Origin: an uncultured Bacteroidales bacterium
GTDB lineage: Bacteria; Bacteroidota; Bacteroidia; Bacteroidales; UBA932
Reading direction: 5' to 3'
DNA: 33,864 nt
Assembly (NCBI GenBank): GCA_946549475.1
Contig: CAMNQO010000003.1
Coordinates: forward strand, 1 to 33,864
Under the pieces are notes generated by a model. The model made no database searches. It saw only the letters and a program-made list of their open reading frames with translations, and was not told the origin of the DNA. The position numbers and the translations under genes are program-made. How positions within the stretch are numbered: the stretch's first letter is position 1; each line of letters begins with the position of its first letter. This document shows positions 8,199-16,453 of this stretch, piece after piece.

Positions 8199-8971
8199 TA
8201 GGCAAGTGTACTGTTATAATCCAAAATGGGCGCTTCTTCCCCGATGACGGAGGAGGTGTAAACAATGTCGCAGCGCGCCTCGGCCGGCAGCAGCCATTCC
8301 CGGATGAAATCGGCCGCCGGGCGCAGGACCTCGGTCTCCCGCAGGAAGGTCTCGCTGTCCATCCCGTCCCGGACAATCTCATACCGGAGCCAGGGGATGC
8401 GGGCGCGGTTGGAGTCCGTTTCCGACCAGAATCTGCGGGTCAGGCGTACCTTTCGTCCCAAAAGGCTCTCTAACAGATCCCGGACAAACAGCGCGTTGCC
8501 GCGCTGATGTTTGAGATAGGGGAGCAGGAAGGCCAGTTCGCGGGTGAGCGGGTCGCTCAGGCGGTCCGGATCGATGCCGTACCAGGTGCGCAGGATGAAG
8601 GTCTCCTGGCTCTCCAAAATCTCGCTGACCGCCTTCTCCAGATGCAGCTCCCGGCGGAAGGCGAAGGTGTCGAAGGGGGCGAACTGCTCTCCGAGCAGGG
8701 CGACGCGCTCGCGCATCCGGGCATAGCGGGCGTCGAAGGAGCCTTCGCGCAACTCGTTCTCTTCCGAGAGGAAACCCGGGGGCAGCAGCTTGAGGAATCC
8801 GTCGCGGGAGAGCGTGACCTTGCGCGCCTGTGCATCGATCTGGAGCGCGTCGTCGCTGTAGTTGCGGTAGAAGGTGCCGGCGTAGCGGACGACCCATTCG
8901 TCCATCAATTCGGGATACAGCAGGTTCAGCAGCATCCCGGCTTTGATTTCAGAGAGGTCGGCGAAGTTCAT
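8198..8971 (-). CDS. TssG-like baseplate protein
   Basis: 257 residues. I chose the ATG at 8971 (MNFADLSEIKAG); upstream in-frame extensions run through AT-rich DNA that contains a promoter. The segment from about residue 28 (VVRYAGTFYRNYSDDALQID) to 65 (DGFLKLLPPGFL) and the central helical EKAVSEILES region, ending in an acidic 'LPAEARCDIVY' strand, are of the kind found in Bacteroidetes TssG-like and phage tail gpI/baseplate proteins. TssG pairs with TssF in the wedge. The gene is the first of a second transcription unit that continues with TssK, TssE and TssF. The family match is weaker than for its neighbours, and location contributes much of the confidence. Confidence 0.6.
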   Translation of the reverse strand: MNFADLSEIKAGMLLNLLYPELMDEWVVRYAGTFYRNYSDDALQIDAQARKVTLSRDGFLKLLPPGFLSEENELREGSFDARYARMRERVALLGEQFAPFDTFAFRRELHLEKAVSEILESQETFILRTWYGIDPDRLSDPLTRELAFLLPYLKHQRGNALFVRDLLESLLGRKVRLTRRFWSETDSNRARIPWLRYEIVRDGMDSETFLRETEVLRPAADFIREWLLPAEARCDIVYTSSVIGEEAPILDYNSTLA

Positions 8972-10094
8972 AACAAAGCGTTTTTTGTCCGGTACGGAAG
9001 CGCAAAAAATCATTTTGCGGTAATCCAAACAAAGATAGTGAAAGTTTTTGACAAGGGAAAGAACTGTCGAGCACTTTCCACTCATTTTGATAAAAACGGC
9101 CGGCTCCGGCTCCCCGGAGCGCCGGATTCCGTTCTATTTTTTGCTCGACTTTCCGTCCCGGACACATCACTTCGTGGCGGGTCCCGTCGCGGCGGTCTTC
9201 GATATAGTCCACGAAGCAGTCGTCGCGCAGCAGCAGGGCGGGATCCGGACAGCCGCACTTTTCCCGCACCAGCGCCAGCAGCGTCTGCAAGTCGGTTTTT
9301 TCCGTATCTACAGGCAGAATGCCGTCAGGAATCCATCTTTCGTGGCAGGAACAGTCCTCGTCCCAGGCCTTGAAGGCGGCGGTGCGCCCGCTCAGATGTT
9401 CCCCCTCGTAATGGAAGACACGGCCGCAGAGCGAACTGACCCGTCCTTCGGAAAGCGCCTCCGGACAAAGCAGTTTCAGGGCTTCCTGCACCTGTACGGC
9501 GGCGATGATGGAGGCGGAGATTACGCTGGTCGGCGCTTTGCCCGCGCTGACATTGCGCCGGATGATGCCCGGACAGGGCAGCCGCAACTGCAATTCTTTC
9601 AGGCCTTCCGTGCCCAGATTGCAGGCATAGCAGTTTTCTCCCGGCCGGAAGACCCGGACGGTCCCTTCCATCTCTCCGATGCCTCCGTCCACCCAGGGAA
9701 CGCCGGTCCGCATACAGTTGCGGTTGATGCAATAGCGGGCCCAGCGGCTGTCCACGCAGCCGATCACGACATCCGTACGGGCGAAGACACCCAGCCCCAC
9801 GTCGTAGGCCGCATCTGCGAAAAAGCTTTCCACCTGTGTCTGCGGAGAGAGCCGCCGGACGGCATCCGCTGCGGCGTCAATCTTGCGCCGGCGCAGCCGG
9901 GCATCCTCCCGGGTGAACAGGACGCTTTTACCCAGGTTGTCCGCCTCCACGCGGTCGAAATCCACGAGGGTCAGATGCCCGATGCCCGTCAGGGCGAGGT
10001 CCTTGATCACTTCGTTTCCTAACGCGCCGCAGCCGACGACCATCACTCGGGCGTCGGCTACGCGGCGGGAAGATATGAAGGACAGCTGCGTCAA
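8949..10094 (-). CDS. E1-like (ThiF/MoeB/UBA) adenylating enzyme
   Basis: 381 residues if read to the stop at 8949. The Rossmann ATP-binding motif GCGALG is at 21-26, acidic VDFDRVE at about 44-50, NLGKS at 53-57 and the conserved Lys near 71, then GCVDSRWARYCIN at 112-124. CYAC (155-158) with CSC (248-250) could bind zinc. Cys174 precedes PTSVISASIIAAVQVQEALKLL and is a candidate catalytic Cys. Such enzymes adenylate the C-terminal glycine of a Ubl and capture it as a thioester. The first codon is TTG (10094) in the same frame as the upstream vgrG, separated from the vgrG stop at 10110 by five codons; no in-frame ATG exists before Met18. The 3' end is doubtful: a candidate terminator and a promoter lie within the reading frame, and losing one A in the A6 run at 9137-9142 would stop it after residue 319 (TAG at 9134-9136). 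Confidence 0.9.
   Translation of the reverse strand: MTQLSFISSRRVADARVMVVGCGALGNEVIKDLALTGIGHLTLVDFDRVEADNLGKSVLFTREDARLRRRKIDAAADAVRRLSPQTQVESFFADAAYDVGLGVFARTDVVIGCVDSRWARYCINRNCMRTGVPWVDGGIGEMEGTVRVFRPGENCYACNLGTEGLKELQLRLPCPGIIRRNVSAGKAPTSVISASIIAAVQVQEALKLLCPEALSEGRVSSLCGRVFHYEGEHLSGRTAAFKAWDEDCSCHERWIPDGILPVDTEKTDLQTLLALVREKCGCPDPALLLRDDCFVDYIEDRRDGTRHEVMCPGRKVEQKIERNPALRGAGAGRFYQNEWKVLDSSFPCQKLSLSLFGLPQNDFLRFRTGQKTLCYELRRPL
9030..9060 (-). promoter_or_regulatory. Bacteroidetes-type promoter before the baseplate/Ubl operon
   Basis: The minus strand reads TTTC (9060-9057), a 19 nt spacer, then TATCTTTG (9037-9030), matching the TTTG-N19-TAnnTTTG consensus with one mismatch in the -33. 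It points at tssG, whose ATG is 59 nt downstream of the -7 box, and would start transcription of the baseplate genes, Ubl, E2 and membrane-module genes. It lies directly after the candidate terminator. Confidence 0.6.
9091..9125 (-). terminator. Candidate rho-independent terminator after the E1 core
   Basis: On the minus strand a stem GCTCCGG/CCGGAGC with a GGAG loop, extended by further CCG/CGG pairs with a two-base bulge, is followed by CCGTTTTTA. It lies inside the frame that continues E1 to 8949, which is odd for a terminator, and just downstream of the A6 run discussed for E1. Confidence 0.55.
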
Positions 10095-10109
10095 ATGCCG
10101 TCCCGACTG

Positions 10110-13100
10110 CTATTCATCACCCCCATCGGCATCATTCTCCTCATTATGCGCCTCATTGTCCGGCTGCGGTACGGCCGGCTCCACTTCCTCTACGCCGCAG
10201 GCGGCTTTGATCTGCTTGAGCACCTGTTCATAGCCCTTGTTGTCGTACTGGATGAAGGCGCCGTGCTCGATCTGGAGCGTGCGGCCGTCCCCGTTGTCGG
10301 AAATCAGGATGCGTCCCATGCTGTTGTCCGCCCGGTAGAAATTCCTTTCTTCCGCCTTGATGAAGGGAATCTTGCCCAGCAGCTGGACCAGCGTGCTTGT
10401 ACTGGACTGCTTGCCTTCATCCTCCGGATTTTCCTCACTTGACAGGGCCCGGATATATTTTCCCCATTCTACATCGTCGGGGATGTTCCCGTTGGCGACG
10501 GCATTCTCCACGCTGTCCTGGACCCCGTTATCCTCATCGCTGAATACAAAGCGGAGCTTGGCCTCGGCCTTGTATGCGGAGATGAGTTTGACGCTCAGCA
10601 GGCGGACGAGCCTCTTCTTGAACTGGGTATCCCCTTCGGCATCTGCCTCGGGCAGGGCCAGGGCGAAGTCCAGGTCGTTGCGGTTCGAGATGAAGCGATA
10701 ATTGTCAGGGGAGTCGATGGCCTCGTACACCTCGTCAATCTTGTCGAGGTAGATGTCCTTTTTGTTTTCCGGGCACAGCGTGGAAGGCTTGTGCTGCGTC
10801 TTGGGGCGGAATTTCCCGACCTTGGCCAGCAATTCGTTGATGGCCTGCAGTGCCGTCGTCCTGTCCGCTTCGGGCCCGGCGGCCCGCTGCTCGGCGGGAA
10901 TGGCATTGGTCAGCTCGTCCATCGTGAAGTCCCGGGGATTGTCCCCCAGTCCCCGCTGGATGACGGCGGCCGCCTTGACATCGTTGCCGATCTGGGCGTT
11001 CAGATTGATCAGCGTCTGGTCCAGGGCGGTCTTTCCTGCGGCGATTTCGTTGTAGGCCTTTTTGTAGTGCGTGAGTACCGTATCGACATACGCGCTGACA
11101 TATTCGATGCTTCGGCCGAGTTTGCGCAGGGCGATTTCCCGCTTGCCGAATACGCCGACGGAGGGCCGGGCGTAGGCGGTCGAAGGGATGTGGGCGTCGC
11201 CGTTGCCGGCCTCCAGTTTCATGAAACGGTGCGACTTGACGGTCAGCGTGCCTTCGATGGGCTTGAGGAAGGTGTCGATGACCGTGCGCAACAGGGACAG
11301 GTCCAGGGCTTTCTTGGCCAGGTTGTCGTAGAATATGGCTTTGGCGATTTCTGCGCCCAGGCCCGCTTTGTCCTTCTTGCGGATGGCCATGTTGACAGAC
11401 TTGTTCTTGATATTCTGTCCGGCGACCAGCTTGAGGTTGTTGTTGGCGACGATTTCCACGTTCTTTCCGACGATCTTGACATCGCCGTTGGGGGCGTTGA
11501 TGGTGATGCCGGTATAGGCGTTGATCTTGACGTCGCCGAAGGGTGAAGAAATGGCAATCTGCCGTTTGGCCGAATCCAGGGTCAGGTTGTAGATTCCGTA
11601 TTCGTCCGACAGTTCCGTAAAGCCCAGGAGTTTGGCGGATGCGCTGTCGGAATCGACATCGGACTTGACATAGGGCACGAAGGAGCGGATCAGTCCGATG
11701 GCCGGGATGATGTTTCCGACGAATCCCATGATGTCCGTGGCATCCGCCGTTTTGATGGCGTGACCGCCCGGCGAACGATAGACCGAGTGATACAGATGCT
11801 GGGTGTAGGGGGGCTGGTTGTCCTTGTTGTACAGGGAGCCGATGACAACGGGCCGTTCCATGTTGCCGCCGGCAAAATCGACCAGCACTTCGTCACCGTT
11901 CTGCGGCGTGAAAAAGACGCCCGCTTCGTTTTTGCTGGCGAAAGGCATCGTCATCCGTATCCAGGGGGACCCGGCGCTTCCTGAAGTCTCCCAGGCAAAG
12001 CGGATGCGGACCCTTCCCTGGCGGAGCGGGTCGGAGTTGCTGGTGATATAGGCCGCCTGCTGGCCGCCACGGGGGACATAGTCCTGCTTGCGGGCCGGCG
12101 GGAGCAGGGCTTTCTTAGCGCTGTCGATGGGGACGGCACGGATTTCCATCTTTTCCGCGCGGCTGTCGCCGACGGTGGCGTCGCTGCCGCTCACTTCCGT
12201 CACCATATACAGGTCGTCGGACAGATTGGCGATCTTGATGATGTTTCCCACGCTCAAGGCCTGAAGTTTTCCGCCCAGGTCCACATCGAGGCTTTTGGCA
12301 TCCAGTTCCAGCTGGGTCTCGCGCACCTTCTGGTAGAGATTGAGGTTGATGTCGGCCTTAAAGTCGTCCGGGCGGTTCTTGTACCCGGTGTTGGTGCTGA
12401 AAGGGGTCGTCGTGGTCGCGTCTTCCGGCTTGTCGTTGAAGTGTTCCTGCTCTTTGGCGGCATCGCCTTCGAAGAACTCCTTGTTGTCCTTGTCATTGCC
12501 CATCTTGGCTCTCTGCGCCCAGGTCGCCTCCGACTTGGCGACATCGAAGGCAAAGTCAATGATTCCTTTGTAAAGGGTGTCGCAGTCCAGCATTTTGGCG
12601 ACGAACAGGGACATCAGATTGGTCTGGGTGGAGCGCCAGCCGGACGCGCTGTCAAACTCGTCCTTGGTCAGCGGCGCGAGGTATTCGTCTGCGGACATTT
12701 CCATGTTGTAGGTCCACTTGCCCGGCGCCGTTGCGTCCTTGTCGGCCGGGTTGCGGCCGTAGAAGGTGTTCGGGTCCCCGGCTTTTTCCGCCCGGCGGCT
12801 GCGGAAGGTCGCGCTCTGGATGTCGCTCTCTTGCAGCGTAGTCGTCGGAATCTCTTCCGGCTTGCAGGACCAGCCCAGATGGAGTTTCCCGTCTTCGTAA
12901 TACAGCCATTCTCCGCAGCGGTTGGCCGTGCGTGCGACGAGTTCGTAAAAAGTCTCGTTGTATTGGACGAGATAAGGCTGAATCAGTTCGTGTACCGTCT
13001 TGTTGTCGGATTTGTCGACAAAAGTCAGGAAGGTCTGGTGGTCATGGCGGACCGACAGGGTGTCTTTCAGCCCGAAGGCGGTGACCGCCGCGTCGAGCAT

Positions 13101-13598
13101 CGCGCCCAGTTTCTGTCCCGTGTAGGTCTGGCTGTACTTCCGGCGCGTGAAGTAGGCATCGGGGCTGAAGATGTCCAGGGTCACGCTCATCGCGGTCAGG
13201 CCGCCGCCGGTCCGATAGACGGGCCGGGTGTCCATGATGATGTAGCCCGTTCCCAGCGTTCCCGTGTCTGCCTTGTAAGTGATGATGTGGCCGCCGGGGC
13301 CGCTGGCTTCGATGCTGCCGATTTTCAGCGTGACGCTCTCGAAGGCCTGGAAATAGTCCACCGTCTTGTTGAAGGAGGGCAGGGCGGTCGTCGAACTGCC
13401 GAGGGCGATTTTGATTTCGGCCTGCACATGGCAGGGCTCATAGACCCGCTTGGTGAAACTCAGGCCGCTGAGGCTCAGGTTGTATTTCTTGCCGTCAATC
13501 TCCTGGTCGCCGGCCAGCTTGCCGGGATAGAGCGTCAGGCTCTTGCTGCTGTCCTTGGCGACCAGCTCCAGGCTGTAAACGCTTTTAACATCTCCCAT
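10110..13598 (-). CDS. vgrG: VgrG (TssI) spike protein with long C-terminal extension
   Basis: 1162 residues from the ATG at 13598 (a GTG at 13604 is an alternative). Residues 1 to about 480 are the gp27-like ring, including beta-barrel strands and the QTYTGQKLGAMLDAAV and SDNKTVHELIQPYLVQYNETFYELVA segments typical of VgrG. About 505-600 is the gp5 OB-fold with DPLRQGRVRIRF, GSPWIRMTMPFA and NGDEVLVDFAGGN. Then comes a beta-helix-type stretch with repeated DVKI/NGDVKIVGKNVEIVANNNLKL. From about 815 to the C-terminus the protein is largely alpha-helical and charged, with no match I recognise. Bacteroidetes VgrG proteins usually end near 600 residues, so this is a roughly 500-residue extension. 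It could be a built-in effector, a cargo-binding domain or a structural part. No catalytic motif is visible. Confidence 0.88.
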   Translation of the reverse strand: MGDVKSVYSLELVAKDSSKSLTLYPGKLAGDQEIDGKKYNLSLSGLSFTKRVYEPCHVQAEIKIALGSSTTALPSFNKTVDYFQAFESVTLKIGSIEASGPGGHIITYKADTGTLGTGYIIMDTRPVYRTGGGLTAMSVTLDIFSPDAYFTRRKYSQTYTGQKLGAMLDAAVTAFGLKDTLSVRHDHQTFLTFVDKSDNKTVHELIQPYLVQYNETFYELVARTANRCGEWLYYEDGKLHLGWSCKPEEIPTTTLQESDIQSATFRSRRAEKAGDPNTFYGRNPADKDATAPGKWTYNMEMSADEYLAPLTKDEFDSASGWRSTQTNLMSLFVAKMLDCDTLYKGIIDFAFDVAKSEATWAQRAKMGNDKDNKEFFEGDAAKEQEHFNDKPEDATTTTPFSTNTGYKNRPDDFKADINLNLYQKVRETQLELDAKSLDVDLGGKLQALSVGNIIKIANLSDDLYMVTEVSGSDATVGDSRAEKMEIRAVPIDSAKKALLPPARKQDYVPRGGQQAAYITSNSDPLRQGRVRIRFAWETSGSAGSPWIRMTMPFASKNEAGVFFTPQNGDEVLVDFAGGNMERPVVIGSLYNKDNQPPYTQHLYHSVYRSPGGHAIKTADATDIMGFVGNIIPAIGLIRSFVPYVKSDVDSDSASAKLLGFTELSDEYGIYNLTLDSAKRQIAISSPFGDVKINAYTGITINAPNGDVKIVGKNVEIVANNNLKLVAGQNIKNKSVNMAIRKKDKAGLGAEIAKAIFYDNLAKKALDLSLLRTVIDTFLKPIEGTLTVKSHRFMKLEAGNGDAHIPSTAYARPSVGVFGKREIALRKLGRSIEYVSAYVDTVLTHYKKAYNEIAAGKTALDQTLINLNAQIGNDVKAAAVIQRGLGDNPRDFTMDELTNAIPAEQRAAGPEADRTTALQAINELLAKVGKFRPKTQHKPSTLCPENKKDIYLDKIDEVYEAIDSPDNYRFISNRNDLDFALALPEADAEGDTQFKKRLVRLLSVKLISAYKAEAKLRFVFSDEDNGVQDSVENAVANGNIPDDVEWGKYIRALSSEENPEDEGKQSSTSTLVQLLGKIPFIKAEERNFYRADNSMGRILISDNGDGRTLQIEHGAFIQYDNKGYEQVLKQIKAACGVEEVEPAVPQPDNEAHNEENDADGGDE

Positions 13599-13600
13599 AA

Positions 13601-14281
13601 TCACTGCATTTTCATGTTGAACGCCGCATCGCTCTGTCCGGAGCCGGAGTCGCTCTTCTCTTCGGCCCCGCCGCCTTCCTTCTGCCAGGCTTCGTGGGCG
13701 GCGTCAATCTCCTTTTCCTTGTTCTCCTGGTATTGCTTGCACAGGTCGCTGTGCCAGTCGCAGATTTCTTTCAGGGCGTTTTTGACCTCATCCTGCGCCT
13801 CTGCGCTTTCTCCCAGCAGCGCCATCGCGATGCGCGCGGAGTAGAGTTTGGAGGTGGCGTCAAGCCGGGCCTTGCAGGCGTCGGAAAGGGCCTTGACCGC
13901 ATCTTTCAATTCTTTCTGCCGGTCGTCGTCCACCGGGGGAATCCTGGCGATGACCTGCTCGTCGTTGTCGCCGGGCGCCCCTTCCACTTTGCCGGTCGAA
14001 AGCTTATATTCGGGATGTGCTTTCTGAATGCCCGCCTGAATGTTCGGAATCAGGGACTTGTCGTTGGGGTAGAAGAAAAAATGGGTGTCGTCGAGGATGC
14101 CCGCCATCGCCACTTCTTCGAGATTGACCGGGCCCATGCCCGATACTTCCACCTGAATGGACAGCAGGGCGGCGGCTTCGGTCTTGACGCTGAGGTTGCT
14201 GAGCAGATAACTGTACTGGACGGCATATCCGCTCATCTTTCCACGCATCTCATCCAAAAGCAAACTGGTACTGGAGTTCAT
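13601..14281 (-). CDS. Unknown protein between PAAR-like tip and VgrG, coiled-coil C-terminus
   Basis: 226 residues from the ATG at 14281; upstream in-frame residues are basic shadow sequence. The N-terminus (about 1-110) is a mixed alpha/beta domain with aromatic residues (HFFFYPNDKSLIPNIQ). About 118-205 is a charged coiled coil (RQKELKDAVKALSDACKARL onward), followed by a low-complexity tail rich in Gly, Ser and Asp. No signal peptide or membrane segment, so cytoplasmic or injected. Its stop lies 2-4 nt before the vgrG start, and a PAAR-like tip gene precedes it. The position suggests a spike accessory: an adaptor loading cargo on the VgrG/PAAR tip, or a small cargo protein. I do not recognise the family and would not assign a catalytic function. 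Confidence 0.75.
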   Translation of the reverse strand: MNSSTSLLLDEMRGKMSGYAVQYSYLLSNLSVKTEAAALLSIQVEVSGMGPVNLEEVAMAGILDDTHFFFYPNDKSLIPNIQAGIQKAHPEYKLSTGKVEGAPGDNDEQVIARIPPVDDDRQKELKDAVKALSDACKARLDATSKLYSARIAMALLGESAEAQDEVKNALKEICDWHSDLCKQYQENKEKEIDAAHEAWQKEGGGAEEKSDSGSGQSDAAFNMKMQ

Positions 14282-14295
14282 ATCTTTCGCTTGTT

Positions 14296-14682
14296 TTATT
14301 TTCCACTTGCCTGCGCCGCGTTTCCAGGGAAATTGACGGAGATGTTTCCGCCCCAGGCGCACATGCATTTGCCATTATCCAAAAGCGCCGGCATCATGCA
14401 TACTTTTTCCTGTCCGCCGGGGGCCCAGGGAGCCGTGATGACGGGGATGCAGGGCATCGGGGTCAGCACGCCGCAGGCCGCCGCCGTGGCCGCCGCCACC
14501 TGGGGATTGGACATCGACTGACACATTCCGAAGGGCTTGATGTTGACCATCGGGGCGAAGTCCATGATGTTGGCCATCGGCATGTTCTGGACCATCGGCC
14601 GGGGAGGCAGGACGGTCAGGGGGGAGGGCGCCATCCCGAAACTGCACTGGAGCAGGGCTCCGTTTGTCACGAACTGTCCCAT
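14296..14682 (-). CDS. DUF4280-type PAAR-like spike tip protein
   Basis: 128 residues, ATG at 14682 directly after the upstream stop. The sequence is dominated by short turns with Gly, Pro and Met. An N-terminal GALLQCSFG segment precedes SPLTVLPPRP, then MANIMDFAPMVNIKPFGMCQS and MSNPQVAAATAAACG, and a C-terminal GGQEKVCMMPALLDNGKCMCAWGG. This layout matches DUF4280 (PAAR-like) proteins, in which conserved Cys residues and Pro turns build a small cone that sharpens the VgrG trimer. It has no extra effector domain and no signal peptide. It sits with a VgrG two genes away and a long spike-like protein upstream. It probably caps this VgrG or the spike-like protein. Confidence 0.85.
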   Translation of the reverse strand: MGQFVTNGALLQCSFGMAPSPLTVLPPRPMVQNMPMANIMDFAPMVNIKPFGMCQSMSNPQVAAATAAACGVLTPMPCIPVITAPWAPGGQEKVCMMPALLDNGKCMCAWGGNISVNFPGNAAQASGK

Positions 14683-14684
14683 GG

Positions 14685-16445
14685 CTACTCTGCTTTGGGG
14701 GCGTCTTCCGCCTTGAGTTTGGTGCTCAACGAGGCCGTGGACGGAGCCCCGGGGACGGCGATGCCGTCGCTGATATTGGTCGATTTGAAGGATGTCTTGG
14801 CTTCCAGGTTGTCGATGGTGGCCTTGGGCGCGGTCACGTCGGCCTTGAACGCTGTCTTCCCGTTGATGGTCGTGTCGCCGAAGAGGGCCGTCTTGTCGCC
14901 GCCGGCGTTGAGCTTGCCGCCGTCGAGCTGCACGGTGGCCTTCTCCTGCTGGATTTCCGCCGTCGTCTTGGCAAACACGCCCACCTTCTCGGAGGAGAGC
15001 TGGAGCTGCTTGCTGCGGTTCTTCTCGTCCTTGGCTCCGCCGTACATCTTCTCGGACACGAGCAGCATCGTACTGCCCTGGGCGAGCTGCTTGTCGTCCT
15101 TGCTGTCCTTGTCGATATCCATCGACTTGAACTCCAGGGCTTTCGCATTGACGGTAGCCCGGCCGACCGCCTTGCCCTCCTTGTCCGTGGCCCGGAAATC
15201 GAGGGCCTGGGTCCGGATGCTGATGAGGCTCTTTTCGGTGAGGGCCTTCTCTTCCGGCTTTCCGTCCTTGATGTCGTAATCGACCGACTCCACCTCCATC
15301 GTCTTGGTCGTAATCCGGATGTCTCCCGTGGCGGGGGATTCGCCGTTCTTCTCGTCCTTCATCTTGGTGGAGGCCGTACTCATCTCGATGTTCTGCGCGT
15401 TGACGCGGAAGGTGCCCTTGTCAATCAGGCTGCTGTCGCTCTTGGTGGAAGCGATGCGGACATTCACGCTGCCGATGTCGATGCCGGCCGTCTCGTTCTC
15501 GCGGATGTTGCCGTCGCCGTCGATGGCGCTCAGCCGGATGTTCTCCGCGCTGATGGACACCGCGTTGCCCGTGCTCTTGGTCTTGTAGTCTCCCTTCCTG
15601 CCGTCCGCTTCCTTCTTCTTCGCGTCGAGGCATTTGAGCTGGCGGCTGACTTCGGCCAGTTCGCTCACGCAGCGCGTGTAGTCCTTGACGGCGGCGTAGA
15701 AGGCCGGGGAGAGCTTCTCCACCTCCCGGCCGAGTTCCAGCATGTCCATCACGTCGGTGCGGGATCCGCCCAAGCCCGTGCCGAGCTTCTCGCCCTTGCC
15801 CATCGTATCCTCCATCTGCTTGAAGAGATTGTCCATCGTCTTTTTCTTCTTGCTCAGGGCGCTCTTGAGGGCGCTCTGACGCTCTTTCAGGGCCTTGCTG
15901 CTGTCGTCGATCCGCTTGAGCAGGGTCTCGCTGCCCCTGGCGGCACGCAGGTCCACCCCGCTGTCGCTGCTCAGCCGGATGCCCGGAAGACAGGCGGCCT
16001 CGCCGAGGAAAGCGCCTTCGGCATCTTCGCTGTCAAGCACGATGGCGCGTCCTTTGGTACAGACCGAGGAGGAAGGATAGACCACGGCGTCCAAGCCGTC
16101 GGGACCCGGGTCCACGGCGGTCTGCCGGATCCGGCTGGCCCGGCTGACGATGCTGCCGCCTTCGCCGGCACCTTCCAGGGCGATGGCGTTCCCGCGCAGG
16201 ACGATGCGGCCCGACCCGGATTTGAGCACCCCTTCCTTGTCCACGTTCCCGATAATGATTTCGGGTGCGGAAATCACCAGACGGCTCTTGTCAAAGATGA
16301 ACTGCCCCTTTTCGATCCGGTCGAAAATCTCTTCCTTCATCCGGTTGATCGAGGCCTTTTCCTTGCGGATTTCCTCCAGTTCCTTGTCCACGCAGTCCTG
16401 GAACTTGTCCAGCGCTTCTTTCCAGTCTTTGAAGATATAGTTCAT
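14685..16445 (-). CDS. Long spike-like/coiled-coil protein with beta-repeat C-terminus
   Basis: 586 residues from the ATG at 16445; the earlier in-frame reading is Arg/Gln-rich shadow. The first about 45 residues are helical (FKDWKEALDKFQDCVDKELE), then beta-rich (SAPEIIIGNVDKEGVLKS). A strong coiled coil with Lys and Glu heptads covers about 195-300 (SKKKKTMDNLFKQMEDTMGKGE). About 310-586 is a series of short Ser/Thr/Asp strands resembling phage and VgrG beta-prism tips (SISAENIRLSAIDGDGNI; TALFGDTTINGKTAFKAD). There is no signal peptide, so export through the spike or tube is possible. It immediately precedes the PAAR-like tip gene and follows a secreted PEGA protein. I infer a spike/needle component or a cargo carrier, not an enzyme; no catalytic motif is visible. 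Confidence 0.7.
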   Translation of the reverse strand: MNYIFKDWKEALDKFQDCVDKELEEIRKEKASINRMKEEIFDRIEKGQFIFDKSRLVISAPEIIIGNVDKEGVLKSGSGRIVLRGNAIALEGAGEGGSIVSRASRIRQTAVDPGPDGLDAVVYPSSSVCTKGRAIVLDSEDAEGAFLGEAACLPGIRLSSDSGVDLRAARGSETLLKRIDDSSKALKERQSALKSALSKKKKTMDNLFKQMEDTMGKGEKLGTGLGGSRTDVMDMLELGREVEKLSPAFYAAVKDYTRCVSELAEVSRQLKCLDAKKKEADGRKGDYKTKSTGNAVSISAENIRLSAIDGDGNIRENETAGIDIGSVNVRIASTKSDSSLIDKGTFRVNAQNIEMSTASTKMKDEKNGESPATGDIRITTKTMEVESVDYDIKDGKPEEKALTEKSLISIRTQALDFRATDKEGKAVGRATVNAKALEFKSMDIDKDSKDDKQLAQGSTMLLVSEKMYGGAKDEKNRSKQLQLSSEKVGVFAKTTAEIQQEKATVQLDGGKLNAGGDKTALFGDTTINGKTAFKADVTAPKATIDNLEAKTSFKSTNISDGIAVPGAPSTASLSTKLKAEDAPKAE

Positions 16446-16453
16446 AGATGATG

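Noticed and set aside
4138..10094. Anti-phage Bil/Bub or CBASS-type ubiquitin-like operon inserted in the T6SS
   Set aside because: No cyclase, JAB peptidase or other defence gene is present, and the genes are dispersed and overlap with T6SS genes rather than forming one inserted block.
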